NCBI GenBank assembly: GCA_017395365.1
Contig: JAFPUN010000017.1
Coordinates: 1 to 64,000, forward strand
Reading direction: 5' to 3'
From: Bacteroidales bacterium
GTDB taxonomy: Bacteria > Bacteroidota > Bacteroidia > Bacteroidales > F082
DNA: 64,000 nucleotides
Positions 1 through 8,404 of this stretch are shown here, piece by piece. Positions within the stretch are counted from its first letter, which is position 1; every line of letters begins with the position of its first letter. The position numbers were made by a program, and so were the translations under genes. A model generated the notes under the pieces. The model searched no databases and was not told the DNA's origin. It worked only from the letters and a program-made list of their open reading frames with translations.

Positions 1-1
1 G

Positions 2-463
2 ATGCTTATGTATTATGACAGCGGTTTTCCGCATTTCAAGGTGTATCGCGCCCTTTGCGACGGCCAGGACATGGAGTTGATTGCAAGAAAGCTGGAGGTC
101 AATTCCTACCTTGACGGACAATGGGCTGACTTGGATGACGGTCTTTACAAATGGGGTGTCAGCCATGTGATTAACGGCGTGGAATCAGCAATTTCGTGGT
201 CTGAATGCTTGGAGAAGAATACCACGGGGGTTGAAGAGAATCGTTTTGAGGCTGTTGTTTATCCCAATCCTGCCGGCGGGGTTGTGCGCATTGAGGGGGT
301 TGAGGCCGAGGAGGTTGGGATTTATAATGATTTGGGGCAGGTGGTGAAGAGGGTGCGGAACTCTAATGACGTGAGTTTGGAGGGATTGGTGGAAGGGGTT
401 TATTTGGTGAGGATTAGGGATAAGGAAGGGAGAATCTTTTTGGAGAAGGTGATGGTGAGGTAG
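2..463 (+). CDS. C-terminal part of a secreted T9SS-sorted protein
   Basis: This is probably the 3' end of a larger gene cut by the window edge; the ATG at position 2 is unlikely to be the true start. The first ~70 residues contain a DLDDGLYKWGV...GVESAISWS pattern typical of the fibronectin-like or cleaved-adhesin domains of Bacteroidetes exported proteins. The last ~75 residues form a type A T9SS sorting domain: a VVYPNPAGG start, a VGIYNDLGQVV core and a final basic strand ending KVMVR. The family is exported by the type IX system and either attached to the surface or released. The binding or enzymatic function lies upstream of the window. The last 56 coding bases are identical to those of the next gene. 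Confidence 0.75.
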   Translation: MLMYYDSGFPHFKVYRALCDGQDMELIARKLEVNSYLDGQWADLDDGLYKWGVSHVINGVESAISWSECLEKNTTGVEENRFEAVVYPNPAGGVVRIEGVEAEEVGIYNDLGQVVKRVRNSNDVSLEGLVEGVYLVRIRDKEGRIFLEKVMVR

Positions 464-497
464 TGCTTTTTCGTGCTATCGTTATACGTGCTAACGT
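408..497 (+). repeat. 90-bp perfect direct repeat, copy 1
   Basis: Bases 408-497 are identical to 2041-2130. The repeat covers the last 18 or so codons of a T9SS sorting domain, its stop codon and 34 bases of downstream non-coding DNA ending in GTGCTAACGT units. Identity through the stop codon into non-coding DNA points to recent duplication or gene conversion rather than protein-level selection. Confidence 0.9.
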
Positions 498-551
498 GCT
501 AACGAAGTGGGACCTATAGGATTGATAAGACTAATAAAAATCAATAGAACA

Positions 552-2096
552 ATGAAAGCAACAAGACTTTTCACCCTGCTTGCGCTCCTGCTGATGGCGG
601 GAAGGGTGAATTTGAAGGCGCAAAATGATTTCTACTTCACATACGAGACTGCCAATTCCAGGTTTACGGAAGGCGGCCCGTGCTTGGAAGTGAGTTCTGA
701 GAACGTCAAAGAGCATTTCTTCCTCGTTTCGGCATTTGATTTTTCCTATGAATGGATTGCTTACGAGCAAAACCATGCCATGCCTGCCAAAATCCTGAAA
801 CTATCGCCTGAAATGAATCTGCTTGGCGAGATGGTGATAGGCGAAGAAGGACGTCGTTCCACCATTACGGGCATCTATTTTGACCCTGAAAACGATGCGC
901 AATACATTGCGGTGGGAAAAATCCACGACAATGAACTGCATTATGACAGGCCATACATTGTCCGCTTTGATGGCGACCTGAATGTTTTGTGGCAAAAGGA
1001 AGTGGAGTTGCCACAAGAGTACTGCAAGTTTTTCTTCAAGCCGAAATCTTTCATGGACAATCAGAACGACATTGTTTATATGACCGAGGTTTACGATATT
1101 GACACCCAAATGAACCATCCTTATCTGTATTTGCGCTTCTCCTTAGATGGCGTGGTGCAGGCCATAGGCTCCGTCCAGACATCTCTGTTCAATACAGGTG
1201 GAGTCTTTGAATACAAAGACGGATCGGGCGACTATGGCGTGTGCAATTCGCAATGGTGTTATATACAACGCCTGAATCGTGATTTTGAGCCTATTGGGCA
1301 AAGGAATATGGTGTATAATGTACATCTTGACGACCAATGGGAGGTTGTTCTAATGAGTCGCTACGACCAAAGTACCGTGTTATCGATGCCTGACAGCAGT
1401 CTTTTCATCGCCGCCTTTGGCGAAGGATGGTTCTATCCTGAATCTGTTCCTGGTGGAACCGTGTTGATGAAACTTCGTCCCTCCGATACCCTTCCTAATA
1501 TCTATGCCGATGATTTTGATGGATTGTTTTTATCCGATTACTTTGATGAAAACACAGAGGCGATTAATCAAATCAAAGGGTTGGACATTAAGGGCGACTA
1601 CTTGTTCCTTTGTTATGGGGTATTTGGCGATGACGAGATATGGAACTCCCGCTTCTGTGTCACAAAACTAACTTTAGGGCTGGATGTGGTGTGGCAACGA
1701 ATTTACGATCTCGACAACAGAATTACGCCACACTACATAATGGCCACCCAAGACGGTGGTTGCCTCGTGACTGGAGAAATTGCGACAGGAAGCCCTGAAG
1801 AGGAAGGAATGATGATGTTCGCTGCAAAGATTGACTCGGATGGTTGTTTGGATGTTCCTGAAATAGGAAGCGTGAAGCAGACTATAGGTTGTTATCCCAA
1901 TCCTGCCAAAGAAAAGGTGACGATAAATGGCATTGAGGCTGCCGAAGTGCAGGTTTACAACGCCCTCGGGCAGTTGGTGAAGACGGTGCGGAACTCTAAT
2001 GAGGTGAGTTTGGAGGGATTGGTGGATGGGGTGTATATGTTGAGGATTAGGGATAAGGAAGGGAGAATCTTTTTGGAGAAGGTGATGGTGAGGTAG
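552..2096 (+). CDS. Secreted T9SS-sorted protein of unknown function
   Basis: This predicts a 514-residue exported protein. The ATG at 552 is preferred to the upstream in-frame start at 507 because it begins directly with a signal peptide (MKATRLFTLLALLLMAG...LKAQ). The body is rich in beta strands with repeated segments such as YIVRFDGDLNVLWQKEV and CVTKLTLGLDVVWQRI, which resemble beta-propeller blades of Bacteroidetes exported proteins; this is inference. Residues ~440-514 are a type A T9SS sorting domain (GCYPNPAKEKVTINGIEA ... VYNALGQLVKTV ... EKVMVR). No catalytic motif was recognised. Its last 56 coding bases are identical to the preceding gene's. Confidence 0.8.
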   Translation: MKATRLFTLLALLLMAGRVNLKAQNDFYFTYETANSRFTEGGPCLEVSSENVKEHFFLVSAFDFSYEWIAYEQNHAMPAKILKLSPEMNLLGEMVIGEEGRRSTITGIYFDPENDAQYIAVGKIHDNELHYDRPYIVRFDGDLNVLWQKEVELPQEYCKFFFKPKSFMDNQNDIVYMTEVYDIDTQMNHPYLYLRFSLDGVVQAIGSVQTSLFNTGGVFEYKDGSGDYGVCNSQWCYIQRLNRDFEPIGQRNMVYNVHLDDQWEVVLMSRYDQSTVLSMPDSSLFIAAFGEGWFYPESVPGGTVLMKLRPSDTLPNIYADDFDGLFLSDYFDENTEAINQIKGLDIKGDYLFLCYGVFGDDEIWNSRFCVTKLTLGLDVVWQRIYDLDNRITPHYIMATQDGGCLVTGEIATGSPEEEGMMMFAAKIDSDGCLDVPEIGSVKQTIGCYPNPAKEKVTINGIEAAEVQVYNALGQLVKTVRNSNEVSLEGLVDGVYMLRIRDKEGRIFLEKVMVR

Positions 2097-2130
2097 TGCT
2101 TTTTCGTGCTATCGTTATACGTGCTAACGT
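2041..2130 (+). repeat. 90-bp perfect direct repeat, copy 2
   Basis: This is the second copy of the 408-497 repeat. It spans the end of the 552-2096 gene, its stop codon and 34 bases downstream. Beyond it the sequence carries ACTTACGT and GACTAATAG short tandem units, which also appear in a diverged form after copy 1. Confidence 0.9.
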
Positions 2131-2186
2131 ACTTACGTACTTACGAAGGGGACTAATAGGACTAATAAGACTAATAATATGAAACT

Positions 2187-2372
2187 ATGAGAGCGATGAG
2201 GATTTGGGCTTTGGTTTTGATGGCGGCTGGGATGCTGCTGGCGGGATGCCGACGGGAGAAGGCGGCACAGGCGAAGGATGCACCCGCTGAAAGCAGCAGG
2301 ACGGCGACGGTGGATAGCACGAGGATGGAGCTGATAGAGTGGGTTGGTGCGGGAGTGGAGTTGGATAGGTGA
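2187..2372 (+). CDS. Small putative lipoprotein
   Basis: This 61-residue frame begins with a lipoprotein signal peptide: MRAMRIWALVLMAAGMLLAG followed by Cys at the lipobox (LLAGC). The rest (RREKAAQAKDAPAESS...) is low-complexity and charged, with no recognised domain. It lies 90 bases after the preceding T9SS gene and is followed by a hairpin. It could be a real small lipoprotein or the preserved 5' end of a decayed gene. High GC in this stretch also opens spurious frames on the other strand, so confidence is modest. Confidence 0.4.
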   Translation: MRAMRIWALVLMAAGMLLAGCRREKAAQAKDAPAESSRTATVDSTRMELIEWVGAGVELDR

Positions 2373-2390
2373 CCCCACTCATCATCCGCC

Positions 2391-2413
2391 CTTCCGAATG
2401 CGCCATTCGGAAG
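2391..2413. terminator. Perfect 10-bp hairpin between converging genes
   Basis: CTTCCGAATG and its exact complement CATTCGGAAG are separated by a 3-base loop. The hairpin sits between the small lipoprotein gene (plus) and the symporter (minus), where a bidirectional terminator would be expected. There is no clear T tract, so termination is inferred. Confidence 0.5.
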
Positions 2414-2455
2414 CCGTGAACATCAGCATTTGCAATGCGAAAAGAAGACCACATC

Positions 2456-4048
2456 CTACTTCACCAAAAACAACCCTGGTGTGATGTCCAGCCAATGCAG
2501 CACCGTCTCGCCCCAGACGAGGATGAGCACCCATGAGATGGTCATCATGGTGATACCAAACTTGAAAGCGTCAGTTTGGCTGTACATATTGGTGTTGTAC
2601 AACAAAGCAGCGGGTTTGCTGTTGAAGGGCAGCACATAGCAGTGCTCGATGAGCATGGCCACGGGCAGACTGAGGCTCATGACAGGGAAGCCGAAACGGG
2701 CCTCCACACCCAAGGCGATGGGCACGAAGACCATGGTGCGGATGGTCTTGCTTTGGAAGACCAAGCCCGAATACATCATCAAGAAAGTGAGGATGACATA
2801 CAGCACCCAGAAAGGCGTGTTGGCCGTGATGCCGAGGCTATCAAAAGCGGCATTGACCATGGTGTTGGGCAAGTCAGTAGCATTGAGGCCCGAGCCCAAG
2901 GTATAAGCACCAGCCGAGAAGAGCATCAGGTGCCAAGGAATGTCGACATCGTTCCATTTCACCACGCCGATGCCCGGCAACAGGGCTAGGACGGCACCCA
3001 ACAAAGCAACGATAGTCTCGTCAATGTTATGGAAGGTGCCCTTCGTGACCCAAAGGACAAGCACCAACACGAAGATGCCCACGGCCTTGTACTCTTCGGC
3101 CTTCATCTTGCCCATAGCCTTCAGCTCTTCTTTCAGGCGTTCCAAGCCACCTTCGATTTGTGGCACCTGTTCCTCTTTCTTCATCGGGAAGAAGACATAG
3201 GTACCCAGCAACAAGCCTATCACAAGAATCAAGGCACTCATCGGGCCGCAAGAGACGAGCCAGTCGGCATAGCCGAAGTCGCAGCTGCCGACGAAGCCCG
3301 CGATTAATGAAATGGCGAGCAGGTGAGCGCCACTACCTGTGTAGAACGCATTGGCACCAATGTTCACCTGGAAGAGGTTCTGGATAACAAGGTTGCGGCC
3401 AAAGTTGTTGCGGTTGCCGTTGGAGGCACCATAGATGGCACACACCGTCATGAAGATGGGCAACATGATGGTGGCCTTCACTGTGGTGGCCGAGATAAAG
3501 GCAGACAACACCAAATTAATGATCAAGAAACTCCAAAGCACACCTTTGGCACTCTTGCCGAACTTGATGACGAAGGCCAAAGCCAATCGCTTGGCAAATT
3601 GCGTCTTGACCAGCATACTCGCCAAGACGAAGGAAAGGATGTTCAGCCACATCACAGGGTGACCGAGTTGGTTCAAGGCCTCCTTTTGTGTGGTGACATT
3701 ACAGAGCACGATGCCCAGGATGATGAACAGCGAGGTCAGGTAGTTGGGGATGGCCTCCGTCATCCAAAGGATGAGACCCGCAACGAAGATGGCAAGCATG
3801 GCGTAGTTGGTGCGGATGAACTCCTCGAAGCCGATGTCGTTGCAACGCTTCAAGGCTTTTTCGGTCAACATCTCGGTGTTCAGGTTATCGATGAAGCCGA
3901 TGTGGCAGCACCAATAAATCACAACGAAGGCGATGATGGCCAAGGGGCCGCCGAGGCGTGCCATCCATTTCTCAAAGTTGGATTTCTGCATCTTGGGCAG
4001 TTTTTCCACTTTGTAGTTGTTCATGTCCAAGGGATCAAATGTGCTCAT
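2456..4048 (-). CDS. DASS/SLC13-type sodium:anion symporter
   Basis: This 530-residue inner-membrane protein has about 11-13 hydrophobic segments. It matches the divalent anion:sodium symporter family (SLC13/CitT), which imports dicarboxylates, citrate, sulfate or phosphate with sodium. Visible family traits are the cytoplasmic N-terminus, ILWMTEAIPNYLTSLF near residue 95, the Ser/Thr-rich loop FISATTVKATIMLPI near 190, and a second half repeating this layout (FSAGAYTLGSGLNATDLPN). Substrate cannot be read from the sequence. The phosphate-type porin at 6.8-8.2 kb on the same strand makes an anion-uptake role plausible but not proven. The gene is separate from the CYTH pair by an ~88-base palindromic gap. 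Confidence 0.88.
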   Translation of the reverse strand: MSTFDPLDMNNYKVEKLPKMQKSNFEKWMARLGGPLAIIAFVVIYWCCHIGFIDNLNTEMLTEKALKRCNDIGFEEFIRTNYAMLAIFVAGLILWMTEAIPNYLTSLFIILGIVLCNVTTQKEALNQLGHPVMWLNILSFVLASMLVKTQFAKRLALAFVIKFGKSAKGVLWSFLIINLVLSAFISATTVKATIMLPIFMTVCAIYGASNGNRNNFGRNLVIQNLFQVNIGANAFYTGSGAHLLAISLIAGFVGSCDFGYADWLVSCGPMSALILVIGLLLGTYVFFPMKKEEQVPQIEGGLERLKEELKAMGKMKAEEYKAVGIFVLVLVLWVTKGTFHNIDETIVALLGAVLALLPGIGVVKWNDVDIPWHLMLFSAGAYTLGSGLNATDLPNTMVNAAFDSLGITANTPFWVLYVILTFLMMYSGLVFQSKTIRTMVFVPIALGVEARFGFPVMSLSLPVAMLIEHCYVLPFNSKPAALLYNTNMYSQTDAFKFGITMMTISWVLILVWGETVLHWLDITPGLFLVK

Positions 4049-4059
4049 TGGGGTGTATT

Positions 4060-4136
4060 TTTGACTGCGAGACGTCGGGACTGCGAGACCAGAAAACGTC
4101 CCGCAGTCTCGAAGTCCCGTAGTCCCGCGTCGATTA
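4060..4136. repeat. Palindromic GGGACTGCGAGAC-type repeat
   Basis: This gap contains alternating arms such as GGGACTGCGAGACC and GTCCCGCAGTCTCG around AGAAAAC, followed by GTCCCGTAGTCCCGCG. The same element family occurs at 26249-26307 and 46751-46782. It looks like a dispersed non-coding palindrome (REP-like) and may also act as a terminator for the CYTH genes. Confidence 0.7.
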
Positions 4137-4610
4137 TTACCAGTTTTTATACGGATTCTTCATCAACATGGAGTTGAAGTACTTGGGGTCGCCGGTGACC
4201 TCTTCGCCGAGCCAGGCAGGCTTGTCGAAGGGCTCATTCTCATCGGTCAGTTCGACTTCAGCGACGATGAGGCCGTCATTGTCACCGTAGAACTCATCGA
4301 CTTCCCAAGTGTGCTTGCCATCGGTGTTCTTGACGAGATAGCGGGTCTTGTCGATGACACCAGGCTCGCAGATTTCAAGGAGCTGTTGCACCTCCTCGAC
4401 GGGGATCTCCTTCTCCCACTCGAAGCGGGCGGCGCCAGAGGCGTTGCCGATGCCCTTGATGGTGATGAAGCCCTTGTCGCCCTTCACACGCACGCGGACG
4501 GTGCGCTCGGGCACGCTGGAGAGGTAGCCTTGGGTGATGCGCGTGGCCTTGAAAGCCTCGGCCTTGAAGTCACCCTTTACCAAAAACTTTTTTTCAATCT
4601 CTTGTGCCAT
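4137..4610 (-). CDS. CYTH domain protein, probable triphosphatase
   Basis: This 157-residue single-domain protein carries the CYTH signature. The ExExK-type motif is at the N-terminus (QEIEKKFLV), followed by TRVRVKGDKGFITIK-like strands with alternating Arg/Lys, and an acidic strand VAEVELTDE near residue 118. CYTH proteins fold as a triphosphate tunnel and bind ATP or inorganic triphosphate with metal ions; most small bacterial members are triphosphatases rather than adenylate cyclases. It is 6 bases downstream of a second, more divergent CYTH-like gene, so the two are almost certainly co-transcribed. Confidence 0.85.
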   Translation of the reverse strand: MAQEIEKKFLVKGDFKAEAFKATRITQGYLSSVPERTVRVRVKGDKGFITIKGIGNASGAARFEWEKEIPVEEVQQLLEICEPGVIDKTRYLVKNTDGKHTWEVDEFYGDNDGLIVAEVELTDENEPFDKPAWLGEEVTGDPKYFNSMLMKNPYKNW

Positions 4611-4616
4611 AGTCGT

Positions 4617-5261
4617 TTATTCGTTTGCAAGCGGTTTGTCGGACATGCCGATGACGCGCTTGATCGCCTGTAAATAGTTGATGTTTTCGACACCTTCGAG
4701 GCCACAATCCTTGATGGTCTTCTTGATGTCCTCGATCTCGGTCGACTCGGAGTTGATGGTCACCACCTTGGCGCCGTTGATGAGCACCTCACCAAACTCG
4801 CAGATGGTGTCGTTGACCATGTAGCCGAAGCGGCGCTTGTGGACGCGCACGGCAGCCAAGTCGGGGTTGGCCTGCACCATGGCGATGAACTCATCGTATG
4901 TGTAGGTTTCCTTCGTCAGCTTGGGCATTTCGACCATGAAAGCGGGAAACACTTCCTTCTCGAGCACCTCGCGGCTGATGGGAAATTCGCCCTTCATAAG
5001 GGGATTCCATTGCTCGAGGCCGTCGACGCTCTGCACGAAGGTCTTGATATCCATCTTGCCGTCGCGTATCTTGGTGTTATTGATGTCGTTTTTGCGGGAG
5101 ATAATATAAATCTCATCGCTGAGGCGCTCCCAAACCTTCTCGGGGACGGGCATCGACAGGCGGGCCATGCGTTTGTGGGCCTCGCAGAAGCACTGTCCGA
5201 AGGAGCGGAACTCAAATCTCGGCTTCGACACTTCGCCGATTTTCATTTCTTCTTTTGCCAT
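4617..5261 (-). CDS. Divergent CYTH-like protein
   Basis: This 214-residue cytoplasmic protein is not confidently assigned. Several stretches fit the triphosphate-tunnel fold: an N-terminal EFRSFGQ strand, SRKNDINNTKIRDGKMDIK (paired basic residues on strands), VRVHKRRFGY, ICEFGEVLING, and the ending EIEDIKKTIKDCGLEGVENINYLQAIK, which resembles the C-terminal helix of CYTH enzymes. Its position 6 bases upstream of a clear CYTH gene supports that reading. The pair may act on related phosphorylated substrates or form a heteromer; both are inference. Confidence 0.6.
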   Translation of the reverse strand: MAKEEMKIGEVSKPRFEFRSFGQCFCEAHKRMARLSMPVPEKVWERLSDEIYIISRKNDINNTKIRDGKMDIKTFVQSVDGLEQWNPLMKGEFPISREVLEKEVFPAFMVEMPKLTKETYTYDEFIAMVQANPDLAAVRVHKRRFGYMVNDTICEFGEVLINGAKVVTINSESTEIEDIKKTIKDCGLEGVENINYLQAIKRVIGMSDKPLANE

Positions 5262-5321
5262 AGGGTTATTTATGATTCAATATTTAAAGATTCAAAATTC
5301 AAAAATTTAAAAATTTAAGTT

Positions 5322-5458
5322 TGAGATTCCCCTTCGGGGAATGGAGAATGATTGACTTGTATAAAAGGCGGCGGCAGGTCAGGTTTTCTGTCGTATTAGC
5401 TTTACAAGCCGCCGCTTAATAACTCATGAATAGAACTCCATTCCCGAAGGGAATCTCA
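5322..5458. repeat. Long inverted repeat with GC-rich inner stem
   Basis: Arms 5322-5346 and 5436-5458 (TGAGATTCCC...GGAATGGAG) pair over 23 positions with two extra bases in the left arm. Inside, GGCGGCGG at ~5367-5374 can pair with CCGCCGC at ~5409-5415. The element fills almost the entire gap between the CYTH operon and the lamin-tail lipoprotein. It could be a structured RNA, a terminator or a miniature mobile element; no coding sequence is seen. Confidence 0.65.
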
Positions 5459-5468
5459 TATTCTCACC

Positions 5469-6788
5469 TTATTCCTGCGGAATGTCTTCGCCAGTGGCGG
5501 GGTTGGCTGCGCCGGGCGTGGCCTCGGCCAGCTTCCAGTCGCCGCCGTCGGGGGTGCGGGCGTAGGAACCGTCGACGGATGAGATGGTCTGACCCCATTC
5601 GCCGGTGGTGCCTCTGGTGAATTCGTCTCTCACCGAGCCATCGGGCATGAAGAGGGTGATGCGGACGGTCTTCTTGGCCGACAAGCCGCTGTTGAAGAAC
5701 AGGTTCTCGGGTTGCTCAGGATGGTCGATGGCGACATCGGCGCTGTAGAGCAACACATAGCCGTGGGCGGGAACGACGACGGTGGCGTCGGCAGTCCAAG
5801 TGGCGCCAGCCACATAGTCGTCCTTCATGATGGTCATGCCTTCGAGCGAGAGGTCGAGGTTGCCCTTGTTGTAGATCTCAATGAACTTGTCGTTGCCGTT
5901 CAACTCGTTGAGGACGATGTTGGTGTAGTCGGGCTGCTCGGGAGTGGGCGGCACGTCGCCACCTTCGAGGCCGAGGACGATATTGGCACCGTCAACATTC
6001 ACAGCACCTGGAGTAGCGTCGGCATAGTACCAATTGCCATCGGCGTTGCGGCTGTAGGAAGCGGGAGCTTGGTTGCTGGCATAGCCGTAGGCTTCGCCGT
6101 TCAGCTCGATGGCCGTCAGGTTGAAGTCGTCGATGGAAGCGCCAGCGGGCGTGAAGAGCTGGATGCGTACGTTCTTCTTGGCGGAGAGGCCGCTGTGGAA
6201 GATGAGGGATTCGGGGACATCGGGATGGTCGGCGACGACATCTTCGCTATAGAGCACGAGATAGGCACCAGCATCGATCTTCACCGTGTTGTCGCCAATC
6301 CAGTTCTGGGCACCGTCTTTCTCGATATAGACACCATTCAGGTTGATGGCATCGGCACCGGCGTTGTAGATTTCGATGAACTTGTCGTTGCCGTTGAGCT
6401 CGTTGAGGCGGAGCACGCTGTAGTCGATGGCGACAGCGCCCACTTCATATTCCATGACGGGAGAGGCTGCGTTGACCTCGCCGTTCATGGCTTGCACGCA
6501 GAAACTCACCTTGGTTCCGTCGGGTTGGGCAGGGATGACGGCGGTGTAGACATCTTCTGCTGCCGTCATGGCCAATTCCGTGTTTTCGTCGCCGATGGTA
6601 TACACCAACTTGGCCGTGAAGTCCTTGAAGCTGGTGATGGTTGCCGTCACGGTAACGTCATCGGTAGCCTGGACAGCCGTTGGAGCATAAGAAACATTGG
6701 AGATATTGATGCCGGGATATTGCTTATCCTTGACGCAAGAGGCAAGACCCATCAAAAGAGCCAAAGCCACAAACATTATTTTCTTCAT
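5469..6788 (-). CDS. Lipoprotein with two lamin-tail domains
   Basis: This is a 439-residue lipoprotein with a signal peptide ending LASC, so Cys-18 is the likely lipidated residue. After an N-terminal Ig-like segment come two copies of a lamin-tail-type (LTD) domain, each starting LNELNGNDKFIEIYN (about residues 147 and 292) and sharing the VLYS.DV..DHP..PE.L.F.SGLSAKK block. LTDs are small Ig-fold domains found in Bacteroidetes extracellular enzymes and surface proteins; no catalytic domain is present. It lies 38 bases downstream of the porin gene and is probably co-transcribed, suggesting a surface partner of that porin; the role is inferred only. Confidence 0.82.
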   Translation of the reverse strand: MKKIMFVALALLMGLASCVKDKQYPGINISNVSYAPTAVQATDDVTVTATITSFKDFTAKLVYTIGDENTELAMTAAEDVYTAVIPAQPDGTKVSFCVQAMNGEVNAASPVMEYEVGAVAIDYSVLRLNELNGNDKFIEIYNAGADAINLNGVYIEKDGAQNWIGDNTVKIDAGAYLVLYSEDVVADHPDVPESLIFHSGLSAKKNVRIQLFTPAGASIDDFNLTAIELNGEAYGYASNQAPASYSRNADGNWYYADATPGAVNVDGANIVLGLEGGDVPPTPEQPDYTNIVLNELNGNDKFIEIYNKGNLDLSLEGMTIMKDDYVAGATWTADATVVVPAHGYVLLYSADVAIDHPEQPENLFFNSGLSAKKTVRITLFMPDGSVRDEFTRGTTGEWGQTISSVDGSYARTPDGGDWKLAEATPGAANPATGEDIPQE

Positions 6789-6826
6789 ATTATTCTCAGT
6801 TTTATAAGGTTAGACAATTTGATGGA

Positions 6827-8215
6827 TTAGAAAGCGACTTGGAAACGGGCCAGTAGCATGTGGTAGTTGACGCCAGCCAGACCGTCGGCAGCGGTGACCT
6901 TGGTGAAGTCCTTGGTCGGGTTGCCATCGGCATCGAGGCCGACATAGAGCTTGCCCTTGCCGTTGGCGTAGCGGTCGTTGTTGACATACTGGTAGTTCAA
7001 TGCGATCTTCACGTTCTTGGCGAAGTAGAAGTTGAGCGCAGCGCCATAGAGTTCGGCGGAACCGCCGTAGATGGCTTGGTCGCCGCGGCCTTCGTAGTCG
7101 TTCATGTCGATGAACTCATACTTGAGGGCCAGTTCGATGTCGCCCCAGCTGCGACCGGTGCGCACGCGGTTGAACTTGGCGCCGTCAGAGTCGTAGCTCT
7201 GCTTGCCGCCGAGGAGGAGGCAACCGCCTTCCACGTACCAGCCTTGGAAGTGATAAGGCTCGGTGATGTTGGTCTCAGGCTTCATGTAGGTCCAGTCCGA
7301 CAGCCAAGCGCCTTCGATACGCAGGCCGTTGTAGTGGCCGGCGAGTTCGGCGGTGGCGATGAGGTTGTGGTCGGTGTTCTTGATGTCGTCGGTGTCGACA
7401 TATTTCTTGCGGCTGATGTTGGTGGCGTTGCGGCAGCTGAAACGCGTCCCGCTGTAGATGCCCAATTCGTCAGAAGTCTTGGGCGAGTCGTACATCACAG
7501 CGCCGCCCACATGGATACCCAGGTCGGGTTCGTTGATGGGGCGAACGACGGCTTTGGCGATGTAGGAAAGGCCTTCGTCCATGCCGTAGTCCTTGTTGTT
7601 GGATTCCACATAGTCGCGGGTCTCTTGGCCTTCGATCTCCTGGAAGAGCACACTGGCACTGCCGAAGAAATACTTGTTGGTGTATTTGGCGAAGATGCCG
7701 AGGTGGCGGCTGGGAGCCAAGGCGCTGACGATCATCGGGCGTTCCATGAACTCGAGGTAACGCGACGACGTGTTGCGCGAGAGCGAGAAGTCGGGTTTCT
7801 GGCTACCGACGCTGAACTGGAAGTTCTTCAGTCCGTTGTAGCGCACGATAGCGTCTTTCAGCTCGAAGGAGCCGTTGGCCAGTTCCATATCCACCTCACC
7901 GTACCAGTCGGGGGTGATTTGTGTCTTGACGGCGAAGCGGGCGCGGCGGATGCTGGCGCCGTTGCCGATGGGGTCGGCCCACTCCTGTTGCCCGATGTAG
8001 GCGCCGAAGTCGACTTGCACTCGGGAGTCGAACCAGAATTTGTAGTCTTTGTCTTTTGACTCGAACACCAAGATGCCGTCGCGACTCGAAGTCTGCAGCG
8101 ACTTGACGTTCACCTTGTTGCCATACTGGTCGACGGCTTGTGCCTTGTCTTCAGTCTGTGCGAAGGCCATTGAGCCCAACAAAAGGGCGGCCATCATTAA
8201 TACAGTCTTTTTCAT
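6827..8215 (-). CDS. Phosphate-selective porin O/P family protein
   Basis: This is a 462-residue outer-membrane beta-barrel with a cleavable signal peptide (MKKTVLMMAALLLGSMAFA-Q). It matches the OprO/OprP family: a KFWFDSRVQVDFG first strand, IRRARFAVKTQITPDWYGEVDMELANG, repeated amphipathic strands, and the terminal Phe (ARFQVAF) needed for barrel assembly. Such porins form anion-conducting channels, classically for phosphate or polyphosphate. It leads a short minus-strand unit with the lamin-tail lipoprotein. Specificity for phosphate is a family-level expectation, not visible here. Confidence 0.87.
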   Translation of the reverse strand: MKKTVLMMAALLLGSMAFAQTEDKAQAVDQYGNKVNVKSLQTSSRDGILVFESKDKDYKFWFDSRVQVDFGAYIGQQEWADPIGNGASIRRARFAVKTQITPDWYGEVDMELANGSFELKDAIVRYNGLKNFQFSVGSQKPDFSLSRNTSSRYLEFMERPMIVSALAPSRHLGIFAKYTNKYFFGSASVLFQEIEGQETRDYVESNNKDYGMDEGLSYIAKAVVRPINEPDLGIHVGGAVMYDSPKTSDELGIYSGTRFSCRNATNISRKKYVDTDDIKNTDHNLIATAELAGHYNGLRIEGAWLSDWTYMKPETNITEPYHFQGWYVEGGCLLLGGKQSYDSDGAKFNRVRTGRSWGDIELALKYEFIDMNDYEGRGDQAIYGGSAELYGAALNFYFAKNVKIALNYQYVNNDRYANGKGKLYVGLDADGNPTKDFTKVTAADGLAGVNYHMLLARFQVAF

Positions 8216-8372
8216 TGTGAAAAGTTTTAGTTATTAAATAGGTGAATTTGCATTTTACGAAAGGCAAAGGTAGAAAAAATGTAAAATACAAGGGAAAAAA
8301 TGTATTTTTTTGCCACTTTGGGGAGCATCATAGAATAATGATATGACTTACCGACACATGAAAGAAAATCTC

Positions 8373-8380
8373 TATTTTTG
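8373..8380 (+). promoter_or_regulatory. Bacteroidetes -7 element for asd
   Basis: TATTTTTG fits the TAnnTTTG -7 consensus. It is followed 13 bases later by a CTGGAGGA ribosome-binding stretch and the asd start at 8405. No good -33 TTTG was found at the usual distance. Confidence 0.55.
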
Positions 8381-8404
8381 CAGCAAAATTCTGGAGGAAC
8401 AAAA

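Noticed and set aside
3323-4177. A 284-residue plus-strand frame
   Set aside because: Antisense to the SLC13-type symporter; no recognisable protein features.
5712-8059. Long plus-strand frames (372 and 399 residues)
   Set aside because: They are antisense to the lamin-tail lipoprotein and the porin and have His/Val/Gly-rich compositions typical of shadow frames.
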